A DNA stretch of 64,000 nucleotides from Bradyrhizobium sp. 195 (GTDB lineage Bacteria; Pseudomonadota; Alphaproteobacteria; Rhizobiales; Xanthobacteraceae): the NCBI RefSeq assembly GCF_023101665.1, contig NZ_CP082161.1, positions 7,254,001-7,318,000 of the forward strand, written 5' to 3'. Made by a program: the position numbers and the translations under genes. Positions 51,394 to 61,700 of this stretch are shown piece by piece (position 1 is the first letter of the stretch; every line of letters begins with the position of its first letter). The notes under the pieces were generated by a model, which was not told the DNA's origin, did not search any database, and saw only the letters and a program-made list of their open reading frames with translations.

Positions 51394-53121
51394 CTAGAGA
51401 GTATTGAAGTTTATCCCGAAGACAGGAATAGCTTCATCAAATCCCTTGATTTCTCGGCCCCCAAGATCCTCGACGGGCCGCTTGCCCTTGATGCCAACGG
51501 CGACTTTGGCGTCGATCAGGATTTCCCCGTCTGCGGCAGATGCGCACAGTCGGGCGGCGAGATTCACAACGCTGCCAATGGCGGTGTAGTCGAGCCGGTC
51601 CTTGTATCCGATCCGGCCGACAGTCGCGGGCCCGCTGGCTAGGCCGATTCCGAAACCAACGTGGTAGCCATTCGATCGCCAGCCAGCGATAAGGGCTTGC
51701 ACGTTCTTCTGCATGTCGATGGCGAGATCGATAGCTCTCAATGCAGGCTCTTCGACTGGGACAGGTGCGTTCACCAGAACCATCAGTCCGTCTCCGGAGA
51801 AATTGATCAGAGTTGCTTCGAATTCCGCGATGACCCTGCCAAGGCTCTCATAGTACTCGGACAGTACGCTCATGACGTCCTCAGGCGCAGCTCCTGCTGA
51901 AAACGCGGTGAAACCCCTCAAATCGCAGAAGACTACGACGACTTCCGTGCGGCGGCCGTCCAGCACGCTGTCGTCCCCGGCTCTATCGACGAGATCGGCG
52001 ACCTGGGGGGCAAGAAACCGCTTGAGCTTGGCTATGCGCTCCTGGTGCTGCTGCGCCAGCGCCAACTCGGAAGCCATTCTGTTGAAGCTTTCTGCAAGGC
52101 GCTGGAACTCGTCCCCGGTGTGGATTGAGATGCGGTGCTCAAAGAACCCGGCACCAATCCTCTCAGTGCCCTCCTCGAGCAGTTTAATTGGCTCCGTCAT
52201 CCGGTCCGCGAACGCGTAGGCCAGAACCCCTGCTAGTATGATGCTGATTGCGAGAAGCACTGCGGTCCGCCAAAGGGCGGCATAGATCGGCGCGTAAGCT
52301 TCAGATAGCGGCTGCGCGACCACGACTGTCCAATCGGGGCCCTGCACGGGAGCCGTGCTGGCAACAATATATTGTCCTTGTGCATCCCGGCTCGTTGCGA
52401 AACCCCGTTTAGTCCCTATCGCGTCCCGCACAGCCCGAAATGGTTCGGAGGTTGCTTCTTCTGCCCCGCGGAGAACGAGGCTGATGTCCGGATGGGCGAT
52501 AAGGCGACCCGATCGGTCCAGGACGAAGGCGTAGCCGGTCCTTCCGAACTTGATCGCCGAGATCACGTCCCAAATCAGCTTAAGGTTGATTTCGGCCACG
52601 ACTGCGCCGACAGCCTGTCGGTTGCCCACAGTCGCAACGGTCAGGTACGGTTCGGAGCCTCGATTGTAGCTGACTTCGCTGAACCAGATCTGAGCTGCCC
52701 GGGCACCGACCAGAGTGGGATCGGCTGATCGGTCCGCGCGGCTCTCGATCCGATTCAGGCCGATCCGCGAGATATAGAGACGCTCTAGACCGTTGCCGTC
52801 GAGGAGCGTGAGACTGGCGATGGCAGGCGCCTGTCGAAGGAGGCGCAACGCGTCGGTCCGCCGGCGGTCGTCGGGCTCCTCGGTCCACGGAAGCTGGACC
52901 AGCCAGCCAAGCTGAGTTGTGATACCGTGGATGAAATCGTGTATTTCGGCGGCCGCGGATGCTGATTGAAGACCAAGCGACTGATCAAGCCTCGCGCGCT
53001 GATCGCGATAGCCGAACCACCCTTCAATAACGCCGTTGAATGCCAGTGGGATTGCGACAGCTACGAAAAGTGCGAGCAAATATTTATGAAAGAGGCTGCG
53101 AAACCGATCTTGAGCAATCAT
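51394..53121 (-). CDS. Membrane-bound CACHE-HAMP class III adenylate/guanylate cyclase
   Basis: A 575-residue receptor cyclase. The first membrane helix (about 12-32) precedes a periplasmic CACHE-like sensor of about 240 residues (LQSASAAAEIHDFIHG, FVLDRSGRLIAHPD), then a second helix at about 285-307, a HAMP domain and a class III cyclase domain starting VVVVFCDLRGFTAFS with metal Asp, and a later FSGDGLMVLVNAPVP with the second metal Asp. It converts ATP or GTP to a cyclic nucleotide in response to a ligand outside the cytoplasm. The ATG at 53121 has AGGAGA upstream. The HD hydrolase gene is next, in the opposite direction. Confidence 0.92.
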   Translation of the reverse strand: MIAQDRFRSLFHKYLLALFVAVAIPLAFNGVIEGWFGYRDQRARLDQSLGLQSASAAAEIHDFIHGITTQLGWLVQLPWTEEPDDRRRTDALRLLRQAPAIASLTLLDGNGLERLYISRIGLNRIESRADRSADPTLVGARAAQIWFSEVSYNRGSEPYLTVATVGNRQAVGAVVAEINLKLIWDVISAIKFGRTGYAFVLDRSGRLIAHPDISLVLRGAEEATSEPFRAVRDAIGTKRGFATSRDAQGQYIVASTAPVQGPDWTVVVAQPLSEAYAPIYAALWRTAVLLAISIILAGVLAYAFADRMTEPIKLLEEGTERIGAGFFEHRISIHTGDEFQRLAESFNRMASELALAQQHQERIAKLKRFLAPQVADLVDRAGDDSVLDGRRTEVVVVFCDLRGFTAFSAGAAPEDVMSVLSEYYESLGRVIAEFEATLINFSGDGLMVLVNAPVPVEEPALRAIDLAIDMQKNVQALIAGWRSNGYHVGFGIGLASGPATVGRIGYKDRLDYTAIGSVVNLAARLCASAADGEILIDAKVAVGIKGKRPVEDLGGREIKGFDEAIPVFGINFNTL

Positions 53122-53640
53122 GATGCGGTCTCCTGTACAATTATAACAGGTACGATGGCCCAGAATAACATGTCGCTCCGCCGTCGAGCGGAGCTCATTC
53201 AAATTCCCCACGCGCACGGGTGCAACGTTTTGCGCTTTTAGAGCGGAATAGTCACGCGGTGGGAGTGTGGCTAAGTTGTCGACCGATGCCAGCCCCGACG
53301 GCACTGGTATTCGGCGACGTCAGTCTCCGGCTCACGTTCTGGCCCATCCAAGTCTCGAGTGGCGCCACTGCCGCGAACTGGCGTACGGCCTCTATCGTGC
53401 CATCCGATGTTGATCATCCGGGCCGAAGAGGCAAACCACAACTTTGTCTCCTTGTTGGCCCATTGCCGACCTGCCCTGTACATCCGGTCGAGGACCGTTT
53501 GTGCCCCTAAGCGGAAGTTGCTGCCGGGCACCGTGGCCCTGCGTCGTTGCTGTTGATCTAGGTCAAGCATCACCCATCATGTGGCTTCACACTTCTAGGA
53601 TGGTACTCTCCTCCCGATCCTGCAGAGTGCAGGTTTGGCG
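53122..53640. other. Divergent promoter gap
   Basis: 519 bp between the divergent CACHE cyclase and HD hydrolase genes. The long upstream frame of the cyclase enters it, but without cyclase-family likeness. It must hold both promoters; I see no clear palindromic operator, tRNA or gene in it. Confidence 0.4.
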
Positions 53641-54519
53641 ATGAAAAGTGAGAGCTTGCTCATGATAACTATTCCAGAACTGACGTCCCAGGCGCTCGGT
53701 GCGTTCCTGATCTCGGAGACCAGCGGCCGCTTCGGCTCTTCCCACGCCAGCTTGCCGGAATTGCTCCCCTATGCAGCAAAACTGGCCCTGGAATGTATCG
53801 GTAACAGCGGTGCACTCTACCACAACGTCGAGCACACATTGTTGGTGACACTGGTGGGGCACGACATCCTGATCGGGCGCTCTCTTCTGAGACCAACGAC
53901 TGCCAGCGACTATGCTCACTTTATCCTGGCGTGCCTGCTTCACGACATCGGCTACGTTCGGGGAATAGTTCAGGGAGACCAGGACGGAGCCTATGTTGTT
54001 GATGGTACCGGCCAAACGGTTGATTTACCGATCGGCTCCTCCGATGCCGCTCTTGCGCCCTATCATGTCGACCGCTCAAAATTGTTCGCCGTCGAGCGTC
54101 TTGACCCAATCGACGAAATCGACGCCGCTCGCGTTGCCCGAGCCATCGAATACACTCGTTTTCCTTATGCAGACGCATCAGCCAACGAACTCAAGGATGA
54201 TCTTGACGAAGAGGAAGGTTTGTTGCTTCGCGCCGCCGACCTGATTGGTCAGCTCGGCGATCCTAACTACATGAAAAAATCAAATGCGTTGTTCTATGAG
54301 TTCGAGGAGATAGGACTCAACAAATCGCTCGGGTACACCACGCCCGCGGACGTGGTGTACAAATATCCTCAATTCTACTGGACCAAGGTCGCACCGCACA
54401 TCCAAACTGCCATCCGCTTTTTGAATGTAACCTCGAGCGGAAGACAATGGATCAGCAGTCTCTATGGCAATGTCCTCCGCGCTGAACGAGAGGTCGGATT
54501 ATCTGGTCCGCAGCTATAG
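53641..54519 (+). CDS. HD-domain phosphohydrolase
   Basis: A 292-residue metal-dependent HD-superfamily protein. The metal ligands H61 and H65 (YHNVEH) and the H101-D102 pair (LLHDIGYVRG) are in place, with later conserved Asp (RAADLIGQLGDP). The domain resembles those that cleave nucleotides or phosphodiesters. The ATG at 53641 is preferred over a TTG two codons earlier; ATG 53662 is also possible. It lies between two class III cyclases, so cyclic-nucleotide breakdown is a fair guess but not shown: many such HD proteins have other substrates. Confidence 0.85.
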   Translation: MKSESLLMITIPELTSQALGAFLISETSGRFGSSHASLPELLPYAAKLALECIGNSGALYHNVEHTLLVTLVGHDILIGRSLLRPTTASDYAHFILACLLHDIGYVRGIVQGDQDGAYVVDGTGQTVDLPIGSSDAALAPYHVDRSKLFAVERLDPIDEIDAARVARAIEYTRFPYADASANELKDDLDEEEGLLLRAADLIGQLGDPNYMKKSNALFYEFEEIGLNKSLGYTTPADVVYKYPQFYWTKVAPHIQTAIRFLNVTSSGRQWISSLYGNVLRAEREVGLSGPQL

Positions 54520-54946
54520 GCGCTTCCAAAAATCATGATTTCGACTGACCGTTCAAGTTTCCAACACTATTGTATCCGCTCACGTGTGGCCCATACCGAT
54601 GAACCCGGCGTTCATCGGCCCGTCGGTTGATTAGGGTAAACCGGACCTCGGTGCGCATCGGCAATTTCGGTGCTGTTGACCCGACGCTTGCATCGGCCTC
54701 TTCCGCTGATCCGATTATGCGTTTGAATACATGCTCTGACCTGACGGCCGGCAATGACGCGGCGTGACTCTCATCACCTTGGCCGGAGCGGCTGCGACCA
54801 CTTGGCTGCCATCAACTGCCGTGCGTGGCGAAGAGCGAAGCGGACACTCGTGGTTCAGATGTCGCACTTTGACCCAAACCGGTCATTTCCCTGGACAGGC
54901 TGCCTCGCTGGGAGAAAGATGGGACTAGGCAAACTGGGGTGCCGTA
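54520..54946. other. Gap without a supported gene
   Basis: 427 bp between the HD hydrolase and the SAM-cyclase gene. It contains GTCGCACTTTGACCCAAA near 54860, faintly like the dispersed repeats in reverse, and GGGAGAAAG near 54910. No coding frame is credible. Confidence 0.4.
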
Positions 54947-57900
54947 ATGGACCTCGGAGATTGGCTGCAGAGGCTTGGCCTCGAACAATATGTGGCGGCG
55001 TTCCGCGATCATCAGATCGATGATGCCGTGCTGCCTACCTTAACGTCTGAAGATTTGAAGGACCTTGGTATCGGGCTGGTCGGGCATCGCCGTAAGTTGC
55101 TCGATGCTATCGCCGCCCTGCGCACTAAAGCTGGCACTCCGGAGCGCTTATCCGACACTCCCGAAGCAGCCTTCGAAGCCAACCTCATCGCCGAGCGCCG
55201 TCAGGTCACCGTGATGTTCTCGGACTTGGTCGGTTCAACGGCGCTCTCGGTGCGGATGGACCCAGAGGACTTGCGGGAGATCATTTCAGCATACCAGCGG
55301 TGCGTCGCCAATACCGTACGCCGCTTCGGCGGCTTCGTCGCGAAATACATGGGCGACGGGGTCCTGATCTATTTCGGCTACCCGGCCGCGCATGAGGATG
55401 ACGCCGAGCGGGCAGTTCGCGCCGGCCTCGCACTGATCTATGCGGTTTCTACGCTTCCCACGGCCGAGACCTTACAAGTGCGGATTGGGGTTGCCACCGG
55501 CCTGGTGGTGGTCGGAGATCTCGTTGGGACAGGCGAAGCGCAGGAGCGCGGTATTGTCGGTGAGACGCCAAACCTCGCCGCACGTCTTCAGGCCATTGCC
55601 GAGCCAAACACGGTCGTTATTGCTGACGCCACCCGCAAGCTACTCGGCAATCTCTACGAGCTCCGAGACATTGGAGCACAGAAGCTCAAGGGGATCGCCG
55701 GTACGGTGCGAGCTTTCGTGGCGCTGCGGGCCAGCTCTGTCGCCAGCCGCTTCGAGGCGATGCATCCCGGCGGCCTAACGGCACTAATCGGGCGAGAAGA
55801 AGAACTAGAACTGCTGTTGCGCCGTTGGGCGAGAGCAAAAAGCGGCGACGGGCAGGTGGTGCTGATATCCGGCGAGGCCGGAATCGGCAAATCTAGGCTC
55901 GTGACAGGGTTGACGGAGGCGATTGCAGCCGAACCACACACGCGCTTGCGGTATTTCTGCTCCCCACAGCACACGGATAGCGCGTTTTATCCAATCATTG
56001 GGCAGTTTGAACGCGCTGCCGGATTTGCGGTGGGCGACACCGAGGCAGCAAGACTCGACAAGCTCGATGGGCTGCTTGCGCACACGCGGACCTCCCAGCA
56101 AGACGCGGCCCTGATGGCCGAAATGCTGTCACTTCGAAACGACGGTCGCTTCCCCGCTCTGGAGCTTAGTCCCGAACAGCGGCGGCAGAAGACGTTGGAA
56201 GCGCTTGGCGCTCAGTTGCAGACTCTGGCATGCTCTAACCCCCTACTGGTGCACGTCGAGGATGCGCACTGGGGTGATCCCAGCAGCCTGGAAGCGTTCG
56301 GTCGCACTATAGACCTCGTCCCAAGTGTTCCCGTTCTCATGATCGTGACATATAGGCCCGAGTTCGAGGCCCCCTGGATCGGACAGCCGCACGTCACGGC
56401 TCTCGCGCTCAATCGTTTGGGTCATCGCGAGGTCGGCAGCATGATCGACTGCGTCGTCGGCAATAAAGCGCTACCCGCGGACGTCAGAAAAGACATCATC
56501 GAGCGCACCGACGGCATCCCCTTGTTCGTCGAAGAGATGACAAAGGCCGTGCTGGAGACTGGGGGCGAGCTGGAAGCAATGCGGACTGCAGCTGCGGTCC
56601 CCTCTCCAGCGCTCGTGGTGCCCGCCAGTTTGCATGCTTCTTTAATGGCCCGGCTCGATCGCCTCGGCTCCGCCAAGGAGCTTGCACAGATCGGCGCAGC
56701 AATAGGTCGAGTGTTTTCACACGCGCTGTTGAGTGCGGTAACCAGCAAGACCGACATGGAGCTGGGATCGGCATTAGATCGTCTCATTGCGGCTGGCTTG
56801 CTGTTCCGGCAGGGAATATCACCAAATGTGGCTTACCTGTTCAAGCATGCCCTGGTCCAGGATGCCGCGTATGGCACGCTGTTACGGGACCCGAGAAGAG
56901 CCCTTCATGCCCGCATAGCCGACGCTCTCGAGACGCAATTTGCGGAGGTGATAGCAAACCAACCGCAGTTGCTGGCCCACCACTGCACCGAAGCTGGGCT
57001 GATCCAGAAGGCCGCGGGGCTTTGGGGGGCCGCGGGACAACGGTCGCTTGCTCGATCAGCTCTGCTCGAAGCTGCGGCTCAGATCACGCGGGCTCTCAAC
57101 CAGCTCGCCAGTTTGCCGACGACAGCCGCGCTGCGCCGTGAACAAATCAAGTTCCAGGTCGCACTCGCCAACGTGATGATGCACACAAAAGGCTACGCCG
57201 CTCCTGAGACGAAGGCTTCTGTCGATCAAGCGCGCGTGTATATCGACCGAGCGGAGACGCTCGGAGAACCTGCCGAAGATCCGTTGCTGCTGTTCTCTGT
57301 CCTTTACGGCTCATGGGTCGCGAGTTTCGTGTCGTTCAAAGGCGATATTTGCTGTCGCCTGGCCAGAGACTTTCTATCGCTTGCTGAGAACAAAGACGAG
57401 AAAGCGATGCAAATGATTGGGCATCGGCTAACGGGTAGCGCTCTGCTGCTTACGGGGGAGATTGCGCAAGCCAGGATGCACTACGATTGGGCTATCGCGG
57501 CATATGTTCCTGATGAGCATCGTCCGCTAGCGATGCGGTTCGGCCAAGACACCGAAGTGGCATGCTTGTCATTTCGATCGTTGGCTCAGTGGTTGCAGGG
57601 CTATCCGGAGGCTGCTCTCGCAGACACAGAGCGTGCACTCAGGACTGCTCGCGCGATTGGACAAGCCACGACGCTGATGTTTGCGTTGAGGCACGTGTCG
57701 GTGACTTGTATTCAGTGTGGTGCCTACGAGGCAGCAAGCGCGCAAATCGATGAACTGATCGCTTTGGCCGATGAAAAAGGAGCCTCGCTCTGGAGGGCTC
57801 TGGCTACAATCGATAAAGGCTATGTGCTCGCGCTAACCGGCAGAGCCCGAGACGCCCTCCAGATGGTCACCGCCGGTGTCGGGGTTGCAAGATCGACCGG

Positions 57901-58321
57901 CTCAACGGTATTTATGCAAGTGGATCTATCGTATTTGGCGCTCGCACACGCTGCGCTTGGTCAGTTTGAAGAAGCCTGGGACTGTGTCGACGAGGCCTTC
58001 GCAGCGTCCGCGACGACAAGGTCATACTGGTGGCAGCCAGAAACCTGTCGAATTGCTGGTGAAATTGCACTTATGTCGCCGGTGCCGGATGTAGCTAAGT
58101 CAGAAGCCTACTTCGAGCGAGCGCTCGCCGTCGCGCGTACGCAGCAGGCGAAATCCTGGGAGTTGCGCGCTGCGACGAGCATGGCGCGCCTGTGGAGCGA
58201 GCAAGGCAAGCGGGATGAGGCGCGAAAGCTCCTCGCTTCAGTCTACGGCTGGTTCACCGAGGGGTTCGACACGCCGGACCTGAAGCGGGCGAAGGCCCTC
58301 CTCCACGAGCTGGCCGCATGA
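54947..58321 (+). CDS. SAM - class III cyclase - STAND ATPase - TPR-like regulator
   Basis: A 1124-residue multidomain protein. An N-terminal SAM domain (about 1-60, DLGDWLQRLGLEQYVAAF) is followed by a class III cyclase domain with D93 (FSDLVGST) and D137 (YMGDGVLIYFG) for metal binding, then a STAND-type AAA ATPase with Walker A GEAGIGKS at about 308-315 and a Walker B-like LLVHVEDAHWGDP at about 430-442, and a helical C-terminus of TPR-like repeats from about 650 to the end. This fits signal-dependent cyclases regulated by an ATP switch. The frame is uninterrupted. Start at ATG 54947; the SAM domain begins at once. Confidence 0.9.
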   Translation: MDLGDWLQRLGLEQYVAAFRDHQIDDAVLPTLTSEDLKDLGIGLVGHRRKLLDAIAALRTKAGTPERLSDTPEAAFEANLIAERRQVTVMFSDLVGSTALSVRMDPEDLREIISAYQRCVANTVRRFGGFVAKYMGDGVLIYFGYPAAHEDDAERAVRAGLALIYAVSTLPTAETLQVRIGVATGLVVVGDLVGTGEAQERGIVGETPNLAARLQAIAEPNTVVIADATRKLLGNLYELRDIGAQKLKGIAGTVRAFVALRASSVASRFEAMHPGGLTALIGREEELELLLRRWARAKSGDGQVVLISGEAGIGKSRLVTGLTEAIAAEPHTRLRYFCSPQHTDSAFYPIIGQFERAAGFAVGDTEAARLDKLDGLLAHTRTSQQDAALMAEMLSLRNDGRFPALELSPEQRRQKTLEALGAQLQTLACSNPLLVHVEDAHWGDPSSLEAFGRTIDLVPSVPVLMIVTYRPEFEAPWIGQPHVTALALNRLGHREVGSMIDCVVGNKALPADVRKDIIERTDGIPLFVEEMTKAVLETGGELEAMRTAAAVPSPALVVPASLHASLMARLDRLGSAKELAQIGAAIGRVFSHALLSAVTSKTDMELGSALDRLIAAGLLFRQGISPNVAYLFKHALVQDAAYGTLLRDPRRALHARIADALETQFAEVIANQPQLLAHHCTEAGLIQKAAGLWGAAGQRSLARSALLEAAAQITRALNQLASLPTTAALRREQIKFQVALANVMMHTKGYAAPETKASVDQARVYIDRAETLGEPAEDPLLLFSVLYGSWVASFVSFKGDICCRLARDFLSLAENKDEKAMQMIGHRLTGSALLLTGEIAQARMHYDWAIAAYVPDEHRPLAMRFGQDTEVACLSFRSLAQWLQGYPEAALADTERALRTARAIGQATTLMFALRHVSVTCIQCGAYEAASAQIDELIALADEKGASLWRALATIDKGYVLALTGRARDALQMVTAGVGVARSTGSTVFMQVDLSYLALAHAALGQFEEAWDCVDEAFAASATTRSYWWQPETCRIAGEIALMSPVPDVAKSEAYFERALAVARTQQAKSWELRAATSMARLWSEQGKRDEARKLLASVYGWFTEGFDTPDLKRAKALLHELAA

Positions 58322-58747
58322 TCGCTCTCATGCATGACGCCTCGTAGACATAATAACTGGATTCGCCGGGGTCCGCTCTCGCGGCTAAGGCGGCCAGCTA
58401 GGGCTTCCGCTTCTGACTCTCATGCATGTTCGGTTTCTAGGCCGGACACCAATCGGCCATTCGCAGATTTCTTCCATAACAATGGATATCCGAATGACGG
58501 CAGCTCCTGAAGAAAGCGGGCGCCCCATTGCGGCAACGCGTTCATTCCGGACGTAGGACCTCGCCGCACTTGATCGGCAGCCAGAATTCAGGACCGCTCC
58601 GTTGGTAGTCGAGCTTAACTCGGCTGGCCACGCCGCTCCATCTGTGGCAAGCTCGATTTTATCCAACGAGCTCAACAGGTATCTAGCCACCCGACATCGG
58701 GTGCCGTAGAGGCCAGCAGTTGAACCCAGTCTTTCGGTTCGGCGCGC
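58322..58747. other. Gap without a supported gene
   Basis: 426 bp between the two large STAND proteins. A minus-strand frame of about 100 codons (58385-58690) has no family likeness and an unusual composition. Promoter of the kinase fusion should lie here. Confidence 0.4.
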
Positions 58748-61700
58748 ATGGACAGCGACTTCCAGGTGTTATGGGAGGACGACGACCGCATCTTTTGCCG
58801 GGCATCGCGCCAGGGCTCCGATGGTGGCCGCAAAACTGTGCTAGCCGTGCTTCCCGCCGAGCACGCCCCATCAACGAGCCGGGATCGCCTGGCTCACGAA
58901 TATGCACTAAAGGACGAACTCGACGGCGCGTGGGCCTTGCGGCCGCTCGAACTTGTCAGTGAGGGCAGCCGGCCCGTGCTGCTGCTCGAGGATCCCGGCG
59001 GCGAGCCGCTGGAGCGCCAGCTCCAAGCGCCCATGCAAGTGGGAACATTCTTGCATCTCGCCCTCCACATCACGGCGGCTCTTGGCAAGGTCCATCAGCG
59101 TGGGCTCGTGCACAAAGACATTAAGCCGCACAACATCATCGTGAATCGCGCGACCGGCGGAGTCAAACTCACGGGTTTCGGCATTGCCTCGCGACTCCCG
59201 CGCGAGCGCCAATTACCCGAACCGCCTGAAACCATCGCCGGCACCCTCGCCTATATGGCACCCGAGCAGACCGGACGAATGAACCGCTCGATCGATGCGC
59301 GCAGTGATCTATACGCGCTGGGCGTCACCTTCTATCAGATGCTCGCCGGCGCGCCCCCGTTTACCGCAGCCGATCCGATGGAATGGGTGCACTGCCATAT
59401 CGCCAGGAGGCCTGTGCCGCCCGGCGAGCGTCGAAAGCAAGTGCCCAATTCCCTTTCGGCCATCATCATGAAGCTGCTCGCCAAGACCGCCGAGGAGCGC
59501 TATCAGACCGCGACCGGTCTGGAGAGCGATCTCCGGCGCTGCCTCGCCGCCTGGGAGGCTCGGCAGGGGATCGACGACTTCCCTCTGGGCGAGCGCGACA
59601 TCCCGGACCGGCTGCTCATCCCCGAGACGCTCTATGGGCGCGCGCGAGACATCGAAGTCTTGCTTGCGGCCTTCGACCGCATGGTCCAGAGCGGCACGCC
59701 TGAGCTGGTGTTGGTCTCGGGATACGCCGGCATCGGCAAGTCAGCTGTCGTCAACGAGCTGCACAAGGTGCTGGTGCCCTCGCGCGGCCTGTTCGCCGAC
59801 GGCAAATTCGACCAATACAAGCGCGACATTCCCTATGCCACACTGGCGCAGGCCTTCCGCAGCCTGCTCCGAGGCCTTCTGGCGAAGAGCGAGGTCGAGC
59901 TGGCGCCCTGGCGCGATGCCCTGCACAAGGCGTTAGGCCCGAACGGCGGGCTATTGGTCGACCTCGTCCCCGAGTTGAAGCTCATCATCGGCGAGCCGCC
60001 GCGGGTACCCGACCTGGCTCTGCAGGATGCGCAAAGACGCTTCCACCAAGTGGTGCGGCAGTTCATCGGCGTGTTCGCGCGACCGGAGCATCCGCTGGCG
60101 CTATTCCTCGACGACCTGCAATGGCTCGACTCAGCGACGCTGGACCTGCTCGAGGATCTGTTGACTCAGGCGGATGTGAGCCATCTGCTGATGATCGGCG
60201 CTTACCGCGATAACGAGGTCGACGCCGCGCATCCTCTCCGGCGCAAGATCGCCGCCATCAAGAACCGCAGCGGCATCGTTGAGGAGATCGCGCTGGCGCC
60301 GCTTGCCACCGAGCATGTCGGGCAGCTGATCGCCGACTCCTTGCGTTGCGAGCCGAGTTATGCCGCGTCCCTGGTGCAGTTAGTGCAGGAGAAAGCGGGC
60401 GGCAATCCGTTCTTCGCCATCCAGTTTCTTTACGAACTCGTCGAGGAGCGTTTGCTTGCGTTCGATCATACGTCGTCGTGCTGGACGTGGGATCTCGATC
60501 TCATTCGCGCCAAGGAGTATACCGATAATGTGGTGGACCTCATGGTCGGCAAACTCGCACGCCTTCCGGCCAACACGCAGGCAGCGTTGCAGCAGCTAGC
60601 CTGTCTCGGTAACACCGCCACGATCCCGCTGTTGGTCCTTGTTCTGGGGAGATCGGCGGCTGAAGTCGACGCGGCGCTGTGGGAAGCCGCGCACGAGGAG
60701 CTGGTCGAGCGACGGCAAGGCTCCTACAGATTCACCCACGACCGCGTGCAGGAAGCCGCCTATTCAAGCAAACCGGAAGCCGAGCGTGCGGAAGCCCATC
60801 TCGCCATCGGCCGGCTGCTCGCGGCGAATAGTCCCACAGAACAGCACGGGGACGTGATCTTCGACATTGTCAATCAGCTCAACCGCGGCGTTGCGTTGAT
60901 CACCTCACAAGACGAACAAGCGAAGCTGACCGAGCTCAACCTGCTCGCAGCCAAGCGCGCCAAAGCGTCCACCGCCTATGACTCGGCACTGACCTATCTC
61001 AATGCCGGCGCGGCCCTGTTGCCGGAGGATTGCTGGGAGAGCAGGTATGAACTTGCCTTCTCGCTGGAGATCAACCGGGCAGAATGCGAGTTTCTGACCG
61101 GCGCGCTGGCGGAAGCGGAACGACGCCTGATGGCTCTCTCAGCCTGTGCGGCCGGTCCTGTCGAGTTAGCCACAGTCTCATGCCTGCGCATCGACCTGTA
61201 CACCAGGCTCGATCGGAGTAGCGATGCAATTGCTGTTGCTCTCGATTACCTCCGCCACCTGACCATCGATTGGCCCCCCCATCCCACGGAGGAGGAGGCG
61301 CGAAGTGAATACGACCGCGTCCGGTCCCAACTTGGCGGGCGCCGTATCGAAGCTCTGATCGATCTGCCCATAATGAGTGATCCGGTGTCTCTCGCGACTC
61401 TGGGCGTGCTGACCAGGCTGCTGCCGCCTGCACTATTCACGGATTTAAACCTCTTTTCCTTGACCGTTTGTCGAGCGGTTAATCTCAGCCTTGAGCACGG
61501 AAACTGCGATGCCTCGTGCGTTGCCTATATGAGGCTTGGGATGATTGCCGGTCCTCGCTTCGGCGACTACGAGGCGGGATTTCAATTTGGTCTGCTCGGA
61601 TATGAATTGGTCGAACGGCGCGGATTGACGCGATTTCATGCGCAGACCTACATGCTCTTCGGAGCGCACCTCGCGCCATGGACGCGACATGTCCGGACTG

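Noticed and set aside
58385..58690. 101-codon minus-strand frame in the gap before the giant fusion
   Set aside because: No likeness to any family and no start signal.
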